From Eubacteriales Family XIII. Incertae Sedis bacterium (GTDB lineage Bacteria > Bacillota_A > Clostridia > Peptostreptococcales > Anaerovoracaceae): 5,455 bases of DNA. The stretch's first letter is position 1. The number at the start of each line of letters is the position of its first letter. The notes beneath the pieces were generated by a model that was given only the letters and a program-made list of their open reading frames with translations, searched no databases and was not told where the DNA came from. A program made the translations under genes and the position numbers. The DNA lies in assembly GCA_031280075.1 (NCBI GenBank), contig JAITHG010000137.1:1-5455 (forward strand), in the 5' to 3' direction. Of the stretch, positions 1 through 5,455 are shown in pieces.

Positions 1-536
1 GACTCCATGATGGGGACGAAGACGCGCAGGGGGACATCCCCGTCTTCGAAGCCCGCCTTGCGCACGAGCGGGAAGCGCAGGATGTCCGGGTAGGGCTTGC
101 CCGTGTCCCGGTTGTACGCGTCTACGACCTCCTGCCCGTCCGCATCCTTCTGCGTCGCGAGCACCTCCGCCTCCTTCGTCTCCCCCTGCGGCAGCCCGAA
201 TTCGTCGAAGACGAAGCCCTCGCCGTAGTACATCAGCGTCCCGAGATAACCGAAATAGTTGTTGATTTTCAGCCCCCGGAAGTCTACCGTCGCAGAATAT
301 GCCCCGCCTTCCACCGTCAGCTTGACACTGTGGTTGACCGCATCGTTCGCCATGGAGAGATCCCGGCGGTTGAGCTTGACCATCGTCACCTCCACCGCGT
401 AGGTGCCGTCCGGAAGGCAGTCCTTGTCAAGCGGAGCGGATGCAAGCTGCCCGCCGTCAAACGTCCACCCTGACAGACAGACCAGCGCCGCCAGGAGCGC
501 CGCCACTGTGCATTTTATTCGAATCCTGTCCGTCAT
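1..536 (-). CDS. Secreted NEAT-domain (iron/heme-associated) protein, 3' end beyond the window
   Basis: An exported protein with a NEAT domain, the near-iron-transporter fold used by Firmicutes to bind heme outside the cell membrane. The first 178 codons are present. Residues 1-24 look like a signal peptide: basic MTDRIRIK, then a hydrophobic core TVAALLAALVCLSGW. Cleavage could follow ASA (32-34); the Cys at 20 is preceded by Val, so it is not a good lipobox. The NEAT part starts near residue 40 with LPDGTYAVEVTMVK, then DLSMANDAVN (59-68), LTVEGGAYSATVDF (73-86), a NYFGYLGTLMYY stretch (93-104) and a closing strand LRVFVPIME (170-178). The ATG at 536 has AAGAGGG (550-544) with 7-nt spacing and begins 25 nt after the regulator's stop. 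The rest, including any cell-surface anchor or further NEAT repeats, is outside the window. Heme as ligand is inferred from the family. Confidence 0.82.
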   Translation of the reverse strand, partial: MTDRIRIKCTVAALLAALVCLSGWTFDGGQLASAPLDKDCLPDGTYAVEVTMVKLNRRDLSMANDAVNHSVKLTVEGGAYSATVDFRGLKINNYFGYLGTLMYYGEGFVFDEFGLPQGETKEAEVLATQKDADGQEVVDAYNRDTGKPYPDILRFPLVRKAGFEDGDVPLRVFVPIME

Positions 537-543
537 GGCAGTG

Positions 544-550
544 CCCTCTT
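544..550 (-). promoter_or_regulatory. Shine-Dalgarno of the secreted NEAT gene
   Basis: AAGAGGG on the minus strand lies 7 nt before the ATG at 536, within the 25-nt gap between the regulator and the NEAT gene. No promoter or hairpin fits in this gap, so the NEAT gene is most likely co-transcribed. Confidence 0.65.
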
Positions 551-561
551 CCCTTTCGAAA

Positions 562-1407
562 TCAATAGAAGAACATGCTGAAAATCGCTTCGGAGGATGG
601 CATGTGCGCCTCTCCGGCGGTGCACGACATCCGGAGCGTGACGCTTCCCTGGAAGAAGCGCCCGCCCACGTTGAGGAAGGTCATGGCATCGGCGGGAAAG
701 TAGAACAGGCTGCCCTCCCTGCCCGCCGCCGTGAAGCGCCTGCCGTCCTTGAAAGAGAGCGTGGAAAGCTCGCCCTGCTTTTTCAGGTTGCCGAGCGCCG
801 AGACGTGCTCCACCGTCTTCGCCCGCAGCCGCACCGTGCCCACGCCGCCCTGCACGGTGAACTCAGCCGGGTTTGCCAGCCCGTCCATCGCCATCGAAAG
901 GTCGAGCGCCCCCTGCTTCCCCTCGTTGTTTCTGTAGATGGAGAAAGGGACGGCATAATTCCCGTTTGGCAGCTTGCTGCACAGTTCCCGGCCGCCGATA
1001 GTCCTTCTCCCGGTGAACGTCTGGCGCAGCTTCTCTATCTCATGCAACCGCTGCAGTGCCTCGATTGCACTGTCAGGGAATCCGATTGCAAAGGCGAGCG
1101 CGTCCCTCTCGGCACATACCGCATCGACCCCCATGGACGAGAGCCAGACGGACGCGAAGGTGCGCCTGCTGTCCATCTCTGCCGCCATCCGCCTGCCACG
1201 TACGGTCAGCGCGATCTTCCTGTCCTCCGTGCGATGGATGTGCCGGTTTGCCTCGCACCAGTCGATGGTTCGACTGACCGACGATTTGGCAAGCGTGAGG
1301 CTGCGCGACAGCGCCGTAAGACCTATCGGCTCCCCGAAATGGTAGAGGTTGATGAGGACGCGTGCCTGGATCTCGGTCATCGCGCCCTTGTTGCTGCGCC
1401 GTATCAA
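562..1407 (-). CDS. DtxR/MntR-like winged-helix regulator fused to a C-terminal NEAT-like domain, 281 aa, TTG start
   Basis: Probably a cytoplasmic transcription regulator with a ligand-sensing tail. Residues about 10-76 form a winged helix-turn-helix: a recognition-helix stretch LAKSSVSRTIDWCEAN (39-54), then a wing ending IALTVRGRRMA (65-75). Residues about 78-128 follow the DtxR/MntR dimerisation pattern (RR..., SMGVDAV, AERDALAF..., IEALQRL), but the Glu-His metal-ligand pair of that family appears as Ala-Ile. Residues about 146-261 look like a NEAT domain, with LPNGNYAVPFSIYR (146-159) and LDLSMAMDGL (168-177) matching the next gene's NEAT motifs. There is no signal peptide or membrane segment, so the NEAT part should be cytosolic. 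I prefer the TTG at 1407 (TTGA overlap with the previous stop; GGAGG at 1420-1416, 8-nt spacing) over the ATG at 1380, which would give 272 aa. A MarR-type assignment for the HTH is possible. HTH call fairly firm; DtxR kinship and NEAT are motif-based. Confidence 0.75.
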   Translation of the reverse strand: MIRRSNKGAMTEIQARVLINLYHFGEPIGLTALSRSLTLAKSSVSRTIDWCEANRHIHRTEDRKIALTVRGRRMAAEMDSRRTFASVWLSSMGVDAVCAERDALAFAIGFPDSAIEALQRLHEIEKLRQTFTGRRTIGGRELCSKLPNGNYAVPFSIYRNNEGKQGALDLSMAMDGLANPAEFTVQGGVGTVRLRAKTVEHVSALGNLKKQGELSTLSFKDGRRFTAAGREGSLFYFPADAMTFLNVGGRFFQGSVTLRMSCTAGEAHMPSSEAIFSMFFY

Positions 1408-1823
1408 CTTGTGCCCCTCCCCCCCGCGTTCTCCTGCCCGGCATCCTGCCTCGGCTCCGTCTTGACGCGGAAGAGGAAGTACCAGATATGGAATGCCCAG
1501 ACGGCTGCGAGCACGGCGCGCCCCACGGGCACTTCGTCCATGAGCCAGAAGCCCACGCCCATGAGGATGGTCACGCTCGCGATGACGGAGCACTTCCCGC
1601 CGCGCGTCATGGCTCGCCGCTTGGCAAAGCTCTCGATGTGTTTTTTGTACAGCTTTGTCGCAACAAAGCGATCGTGCAGCTTTTGCGAGCCCTTTGCGAA
1701 GCACAGCACGGCGAGCAGGAAGAATGGCGTGCTCGGCAGGAAGGGCAGGAAGACTCCGACCGTGCCGAGGGCGACGGCGAGGCAGCCGGCGGCAATGAAA
1801 AGCAGGTTCAGTGTCTTTTTCAA
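1404..1823 (-). CDS. YbaN/DUF454 family small membrane protein, 139 aa, TTG start
   Basis: A small integral membrane protein of the DUF454 (YbaN) family, whose molecular function is not known. The family signature is plain at residues 20-50: a GxxGxFLPFLPSTPFFLLA stretch followed by CFAKGSQKLH. Hydrophobic segments lie near 5-27, 30-44, 78-96 and 102-119, with basic stretches (KLYKKH, FAKRR) between the second and third. The C-terminal 20 residues are polar. Length fits the family (E. coli YbaN is about 125 aa). The start is TTG, giving the family-typical MKKTL N-terminus; it lies 2 nt after the TAG of the upstream gene, and GGAGG (1838-1834, inside the end of that gene) sits 10 nt before it. 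I see no ATG in this frame that fits better. The stop overlaps the TTG of the next gene. Its placement between an ABC exporter and NEAT genes suggests an auxiliary role in the same membrane process, which is inference only. Confidence 0.88.
   Translation of the reverse strand: MKKTLNLLFIAAGCLAVALGTVGVFLPFLPSTPFFLLAVLCFAKGSQKLHDRFVATKLYKKHIESFAKRRAMTRGGKCSVIASVTILMGVGFWLMDEVPVGRAVLAAVWAFHIWYFLFRVKTEPRQDAGQENAGGRGTS
1405..1425 (-). promoter_or_regulatory. Shine-Dalgarno and TTGA coupled start of the HTH-NEAT gene
   Basis: On the minus strand a G-rich run containing GGAGGGG (1420-1414) is followed after CACAAG by TTGA, in which TTG (1407-1405) starts the regulator and TGA (1406-1404) ends the DUF454 gene. 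This is the TTG equivalent of an ATGA overlap and favours TTG over the ATG 27 nt downstream, which has only a weak AAGG before it. It implies translational coupling of the two genes. Confidence 0.65.
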
Positions 1824-1838
1824 TTCTATAATTCCTCC
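1821..1838 (-). promoter_or_regulatory. Shine-Dalgarno and TTG start of the DUF454 gene
   Basis: GGAGG (1838-1834) lies within the last codons of the CydC-like gene, followed by AATTATAGAA, which contains its TAG stop (1828-1826), and then TTG (1823-1821). The 10-nt spacing is a little long but acceptable. The reading begins MKKTL, as is usual for YbaN proteins, so the site decides the start. Confidence 0.7.
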
Positions 1839-3586
1839 ATTTTATATACGGCATCGCAGACCCCCATCGTGGAGGCGCGGTGGGAGACGAGTACGACGGT
1901 GCGTCCCTGGCTCTCGTCCTTGAGCGCCTTCAGGATGACTGCCTCGTTCAGGCTGTCAAGGTTACTCGTTGGCTCATCGAGCAGGATGAGCGGCGCGCCG
2001 TGCAGAAAGGCGCGCGCGAGCCCGATGCGCTGGCGTTCCCCGCCCGAGAGGTTGCCGCCCAGTTCCTCCGTCTGCGCCTCGTAGCCGCCCGGCAGCCCCA
2101 TGATGAAGTCGTGCACCGCCGCCTTCTCGCAGGCGGCGCGGATTTCCTCGTCGGTGGCATCGGGCGCGCCGATGGTGATATTTTCGCGGATCGTGCCCTT
2201 GAAGATAACCGTGTCCTGCGTGACAAAGCCCTCCATCCCGCGCAGGCTCGCCGTGTTGACATCGCGGATGCCCACGCCGGAGACGCGCACCTCACCGCTG
2301 TCCGCGTCCCAGAAGCGCATCAGAAGCCGCAGGAGCGTGGACTTCCCGCTGCCGCTCCGCCCGCTGACGCCCAAGATCCTGCCGGGCTGGACGGACAGGT
2401 TCAGCCCGTCGAGCACGCGCTCCCCACCCTCGTAGGCGAAGCTGACATCCTCGAACTCCGCGCCTGCGAAGCCGATGTCCACGCCATCCTCCTGCTCGGG
2501 CGTGGCAGGCGGCTCGTCGAGGATGCCGAGGACGCGCTCCGCAGCGGCGAAGGTGTTCGCGAGCCCACTGCCGAGCGCGGACAGGGCGGCGACCGGGCCG
2601 AAGGAGGACATCGTGACAACGGTCGGGACGATGAGGCTATAGGCATCAGCGCCCGACCCGCCGCGCACGGACAGGTAGGTCGCCAGGGGTACGAGAGCGG
2701 AGAAGCCGAGGATGACGAGCCCGGCAAGGGCTGCCGTCAGCCCTTCATGGGCGCGCATTCTCCGCTCCACCCCGGTCAGTGCGTCCGTCTTTGCCTCGAT
2801 GTCCGCGAGCCGCCGCGCGCCCGCGCCGAAGCGGATGATCTCGTGCAGTCCGCGCAGGCTGCCGAGCAGGAAGGCGGACAGCCCGCCCGAGTCCTCCCGG
2901 AACCGCTCGCCGAGCCTGCCTGTCCGCCCCGACGCGACGAGGGGGAGCACCACCCCGACAAGCAGGTAGGCGAGGGCTGCCACCGGCGCGGCGGCGGGGC
3001 TGAAGCGCGCGATGACCAGCACGGTCGCCGTGCAGACCACCGCCGCGATGAGCACGGGCGTGATGGTGTGTGCATAAAACACTTCTATCAATTCTATGTC
3101 GGCGGTCATGACGGAGATGAGGTCGCCCTTGTCCCGTCCTTCCATGCGCGCCGGGCTGAGCCGACGCATGGCGCGGAAGACTTTCTCGCGCAGCAGGGCC
3201 AGCAGCTTGAACGCCATGTGGTGGTTGAGGTACTGCTCCGCGTACCGCAGCGCTGCCCGTGCCGCCGCGCAGATCCCCAGCAGGACGAAGAGCAGGGTCG
3301 GGATGGTCTGCGCGCCCGCCGCAGGCGCGCCCGCACCTGCGCCCGCGCCTGCATCCGCCGCCGTCACGCCCAGCACGCCCAGCACGCCCAGCACGGGGAT
3401 GGCGATGGCGGACAGATGCCCCGCCGCGCCCACTACGACGGCGAGCAGGATCTCCGGGATCATGCGCGCCACGAGGGAGACGAGCCGCGCGACGATGCGC
3501 AGCCTGCCCGTCGTCGGGGCTGGCTTGCCCGCCCTTGGCGGAGCCTTGCCCGCTCCTGTCGTCGCCCTGCCTGCCGCGCCGCTCAT
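1826..3586 (-). CDS. CydC-like ABC transporter half-subunit (membrane domain fused to ATPase), 586 aa
   Basis: The second half of the heterodimeric exporter begun by the upstream gene. The membrane domain spans residues about 35-340 with hydrophobic stretches near 44-75, 96-114, 174-194, 198-217, 283-306 and 315-335. The ATPase spans about 370-586, with A-loop Tyr385, Walker A GRSGSGKST (409-417), Q-loop Gln457, signature LSGGE (513-517), Walker B LILLDE (533-538, Glu538) and switch His569. Both partners therefore have consensus ATP sites, unlike many heterodimeric exporters with one degenerate site. The ATG at 3586 is chosen because it makes an ATGA overlap with the upstream stop and follows a perfect AGGAGG (3597-3592) with 5-nt spacing. 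The same frame stays open about 1.4 kb further upstream, but that part is antisense-like junk over the previous gene. Odd features are a 28-residue Ala/Gly/Pro/Lys-rich N-terminal tail and a VLG-plus-GA repeat loop (66-93) between TM1 and TM2. The substrate is unknown. Confidence 0.9.
   Translation of the reverse strand: MSGAAGRATTGAGKAPPRAGKPAPTTGRLRIVARLVSLVARMIPEILLAVVVGAAGHLSAIAIPVLGVLGVLGVTAADAGAGAGAGAPAAGAQTIPTLLFVLLGICAAARAALRYAEQYLNHHMAFKLLALLREKVFRAMRRLSPARMEGRDKGDLISVMTADIELIEVFYAHTITPVLIAAVVCTATVLVIARFSPAAAPVAALAYLLVGVVLPLVASGRTGRLGERFREDSGGLSAFLLGSLRGLHEIIRFGAGARRLADIEAKTDALTGVERRMRAHEGLTAALAGLVILGFSALVPLATYLSVRGGSGADAYSLIVPTVVTMSSFGPVAALSALGSGLANTFAAAERVLGILDEPPATPEQEDGVDIGFAGAEFEDVSFAYEGGERVLDGLNLSVQPGRILGVSGRSGSGKSTLLRLLMRFWDADSGEVRVSGVGIRDVNTASLRGMEGFVTQDTVIFKGTIRENITIGAPDATDEEIRAACEKAAVHDFIMGLPGGYEAQTEELGGNLSGGERQRIGLARAFLHGAPLILLDEPTSNLDSLNEAVILKALKDESQGRTVVLVSHRASTMGVCDAVYKMEEL
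3365..3395 (-). repeat. 9-bp tandem repeat in the CydC-like gene
   Basis: Three exact copies of CACGCCCAG (plus strand, 3365-3391) and the first four bases of a fourth encode the repeated Val-Leu-Gly run near residues 66-74, at the end of TM1. It is followed directly by a Gly-Ala alternation. It looks like slippage-born simple sequence in a GC-rich gene and keeps the frame. Confidence 0.85.
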
Positions 3587-5430
3587 GCCGACCTCCTGTA
3601 CGATTCGAGTTCTGCCTGCTTCGCCCAGAGCGCAGCGTAGACACCCGCCTGCCCGAGCAACGCCTCGTGGCTGCCGCTCTCGGCGAGCCTGCCGGCATCG
3701 AGCACGTAGATGCAGTCCGCGTGCTGCAGGTTGGCAAGCCTGTGCGAAATAAGCAGGACGGTCTTGCGCCCTGCCATCCCCCGGATGCGCGACATGAGGG
3801 CATCCTCGCTCTCCACGTCGATGTTGGAAGTGATCTCGTCGAGGATGAACACGTCCGCGTCGTGCAGGAGCATCCGCGCGAAGGCGAGCCGCTGCCGCTG
3901 CCCGCCGGAGAGGTTGCCCCCGTCCTCGGTCAGCTCGAGGTCCAATCCGCCCATCGGCGCAAGCTCGTCGAGCAGGCGGACTTCCGCCAGCACGCGCGCA
4001 AGCTGCGCGTCGTCCGCGCCCGGGGCAGCCATGCGCAGGTTGTCCCGCACGCTCCCGCGGAACAGCGTGCCCCGCTGGCTCAGATAGCAGACGCGCCGCA
4101 TCAGCTCGTCCTCGCGCGCCTCCGAGAGTTCCGTGCCGCGCGCAGGCTCCGCACCCTTTGCAGGCTCCGCACCCTCTGCAGGCTCCGCGCCCTTTGCTCG
4201 CCCTGTGCCCTGCGCACCCGCGCTGCCGCCGATGCGAACCGTCCCTCCGTAGCCCCGCAGCGTCCCCGCGAGGATGGACGCGAGCGTGCTCTTTCCGCAG
4301 CCGCTCTCCCCGGCTACGGCGATGAACGTCCCCTCGGGGATCTCCAACCGAACGTCCTTTAGCGCCTCTTTCCCGTCCGGATAACAGAAGGACAGCCCGT
4401 CCACCTCGATGCGCGTGCCCGTGACAGGTCGCCGCCGTTCCGGTCGTTCCGGCAGGTCGAGCAGCCGGAAAAGCCGATCTGTCGCCGCCATGCCGTTCAT
4501 CGCGATGTGGAACAGGGAGCCGAGCTGCCGCAGCTCCACGAAGAATTCCCCCGCGAACAGGATGAAGAGCAGCGCGCCGGACAGCCCGATGTGCCCCTGC
4601 ACGGCGCGCAGTAGGACGATGGCGAGGCACAGCGCCGCGCCGCCGCAGGCGATGAAGTCCATGAGCGTGACCGAGCGCAGCTGCATGGTCAGAACCTTCA
4701 TCGTCACCTGGCGGAAGCGCTCCGCGCGCGTCCGCATCTCCTCGCCCTTCCGCTCGTCCGCACCGTAGATCTTGAGTGTCGTGAGCCCTGCCACGTTTTC
4801 GAGGAAGGTGTCGCCCAGCCCGGTGTATTCGCCCCAGTATTTTTTCAGGATGCGCTTCGCCCGCTTCTGCACGGCGACGATGGACAGCGGGATGAGCGGG
4901 ACGCACAGCAGCAGCGCAAGCGCGGCGGGCAGATCCTGCCCCGCGAGCGGCACGAAGTACGTGAGCGGGGCAAGGATGCTGAAACACATCTGCGGCAGGT
5001 ACTTCGAGAAGTAGACCTCCATCTGATCCACGCCCTCCACGCTCATCTGCACCACCTCCGCCGTGGAAACCTCCGAGCCGTAGGAGATGCCGAGGCGCAG
5101 CAGCTTCCCATAGACCGCCCCGCGCATGATGGACTTGACGCGCCCCGAAGCGCGGAAGGCGAGATGTCCCGCCAGGATCTGCGAGCCGAAGCGCAGCAGC
5201 ACCAGTCCCGCGATGCAGGCGGGAAGGAGCAGCGGATGCAGCGGTTGCAGCACGCCTCCGCCTGCCGCGCCGCCGTCGCCGCCCCCCGCCAGCCCTCCAC
5301 AGAGCAGCTCTACGAGGAAGAACGCCGCAAGGATGTAGGCGACAAGACCCGCCTCGCGGATAGCCACGCTCCCCGCAATGTACCGGACAGCGCCCTGCGC
5401 CATCCCGATGAGCCGTTTGTTGACCATCAT
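3583..5430 (-). CDS. CydD-like ABC transporter half-subunit (membrane domain fused to ATPase), 615 aa
   Basis: An inner-membrane exporter-type ABC half-transporter, expected to pair with the next gene as a CydDC-like heterodimer. Residues about 24-305 hold six hydrophobic segments (near 24-48, 64-86, 147-164, 167-187, 256-276, 283-303); residues about 340-600 are the nucleotide-binding domain. Visible motifs are A-loop Tyr350, Walker A GESGCGKST (374-382), Q-loop Gln452, signature LSGGQ (507-511), Walker B VFILDE (527-532, catalytic Glu532) and switch His563, so the site is complete. The start is the first of two ATGs (ATGATG), with AGGAG at 5442-5438 and a 7-nt gap. The stop overlaps the next start (ATGA). 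Oddities are a glycine-rich loop after TM1 (44-60) and a GAEPA-repeat insert (about 404-436) inside the ATPase. In E. coli, CydDC has been tied to cysteine/glutathione export and, from structural work, to heme; no cydAB is visible here. The family call is firm; the substrate is unknown. Confidence 0.9.
   Translation of the reverse strand: MMVNKRLIGMAQGAVRYIAGSVAIREAGLVAYILAAFFLVELLCGGLAGGGDGGAAGGGVLQPLHPLLLPACIAGLVLLRFGSQILAGHLAFRASGRVKSIMRGAVYGKLLRLGISYGSEVSTAEVVQMSVEGVDQMEVYFSKYLPQMCFSILAPLTYFVPLAGQDLPAALALLLCVPLIPLSIVAVQKRAKRILKKYWGEYTGLGDTFLENVAGLTTLKIYGADERKGEEMRTRAERFRQVTMKVLTMQLRSVTLMDFIACGGAALCLAIVLLRAVQGHIGLSGALLFILFAGEFFVELRQLGSLFHIAMNGMAATDRLFRLLDLPERPERRRPVTGTRIEVDGLSFCYPDGKEALKDVRLEIPEGTFIAVAGESGCGKSTLASILAGTLRGYGGTVRIGGSAGAQGTGRAKGAEPAEGAEPAKGAEPARGTELSEAREDELMRRVCYLSQRGTLFRGSVRDNLRMAAPGADDAQLARVLAEVRLLDELAPMGGLDLELTEDGGNLSGGQRQRLAFARMLLHDADVFILDEITSNIDVESEDALMSRIRGMAGRKTVLLISHRLANLQHADCIYVLDAGRLAESGSHEALLGQAGVYAALWAKQAELESYRRSA
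3584..3597 (-). promoter_or_regulatory. Perfect Shine-Dalgarno and ATGA overlap at the CydC-like start
   Basis: AGGAGG (3597-3592) is followed by TCGGC and ATG (3586-3584), and the ATG overlaps the TGA of the CydD-like gene (3585-3583). This fixes the start of the CydC-like gene despite its frame being open far upstream, and points to coupled 1:1 synthesis of the two half-transporters. Confidence 0.85.
4142..4195 (-). repeat. Three tandem 18-bp units inside the CydD-like ATPase domain
   Basis: On the plus strand three consecutive 18-bp units begin GCAGGCTCCGC (4142-4159, 4160-4177, 4178-4195) and differ by one or two bases each. A further degenerate copy lies on either side. Each unit codes for six residues (AKGAEP, AEGAEP, AKGAEP), giving a charged Gly-Ala-Glu-Pro insert between the Walker A and Q-loop of the ABC subunit. 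The unit length keeps the frame, so copy-number change would be tolerated. Confidence 0.9.
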
Positions 5431-5455
5431 GGTGTTTCTCCTGACCGTTCCTTGT

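Noticed and set aside
537..561. Possible promoter or operator in the 25-nt gap before the secreted NEAT gene
   Set aside because: The gap holds a ribosome site and a short TTCGAA palindrome only; too short for a promoter, with no -35/-10 pair.
1652..1669. Perfect hairpin GCTTTGT-CGCA-ACAAAGC inside the DUF454 gene
   Set aside because: It lies in the middle of a coding region and is followed by A residues, not U, on the transcribed strand, so it is not an intrinsic terminator; it is probably due to the codons for the FVATK stretch.
1838..1852. AT-rich TATATAAAAT patch at the end of the CydC-like gene as an internal -10 box
   Set aside because: No acceptable -35 lies about 17 nt upstream, and the bases encode the conserved C-terminal end of the ABC subunit.
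1408..1854. N-terminal extension of the regulator frame up to an ATG at 1854
   Set aside because: This part is a shadow of the DUF454 gene in another frame; the winged HTH begins only after 1407.
403..1923. Plus-strand open frame of 506 codons over the regulator and DUF454 genes
   Set aside because: Antisense shadow: no family motif, and it spans three minus-strand genes with clear domain matches and ribosome sites.
1880..3640. Long plus-strand open frame (586 codons) opposite the CydC-like gene
   Set aside because: It mirrors the real gene, has no recognisable domain and an Arg/Ala/His/Gln-rich composition typical of antisense frames in GC-rich DNA.
3587..4987. Extension of the CydC-like frame about 1.4 kb upstream through the CydD-like gene
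   Set aside because: The added part is Arg/Ala/Gly-rich shadow sequence; homology, the perfect AGGAGG and the ATGA overlap place the start at 3586.

Overview
The window is a tight block of five genes, all on the minus strand and read from right to left. It looks like the middle of one operon whose promoter lies beyond the right edge and whose last visible gene runs off the left edge. By eye the DNA is about 60-65% G+C, with strong GC bias at third codon positions. Gene junctions are extremely compact (ATGA, 2 nt, TTGA, 25 nt), and Shine-Dalgarno sequences are strong. NEAT domains are typical of Firmicutes, so a high-GC Firmicute is the best guess. I favour the Negativicutes/Selenomonas group. 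A coriobacterium is a possible alternative; this is inference from composition and gene content, not from a marker gene.

Layout in order of transcription: (1) 5430-3583, a fused membrane/ATPase ABC half-transporter of the CydD-like type; (2) 3586-1826, its CydC-like partner, joined by an ATGA overlap; (3) 1823-1404, a small YbaN/DUF454 inner-membrane protein with a TTG start 2 nt after the stop of gene 2; (4) 1407-562, a protein with an N-terminal winged helix-turn-helix, a DtxR/MntR-like dimerisation segment and a C-terminal NEAT-like domain, with a TTG start overlapping the stop of gene 3 (TTGA); (5) 536-<1, a secreted NEAT-domain protein cut by the window edge. There is no non-coding stretch longer than 25 nt. 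No RNA gene, mobile element, CRISPR array or convincing terminator was seen.

Taken together, the set suggests an iron/heme (or porphyrin) handling operon: an exported NEAT protein outside the membrane, a heterodimeric CydDC-type exporter and a small membrane protein in it, and a cytoplasmic regulator carrying its own NEAT-like domain. The most interesting item is gene 4. NEAT domains are known as extracellular heme-binding modules, and here one appears to be joined to a DNA-binding domain with no signal peptide, in the place where DtxR proteins have their SH3-like third domain. The NEAT-like parts of genes 4 and 5 share clear anchor motifs (LP-x-G-x-YAV and DLSMA-x-D), so the operon may encode both the outside binder and an inside sensor of the same ligand. 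The ligand itself is not shown by the sequence.
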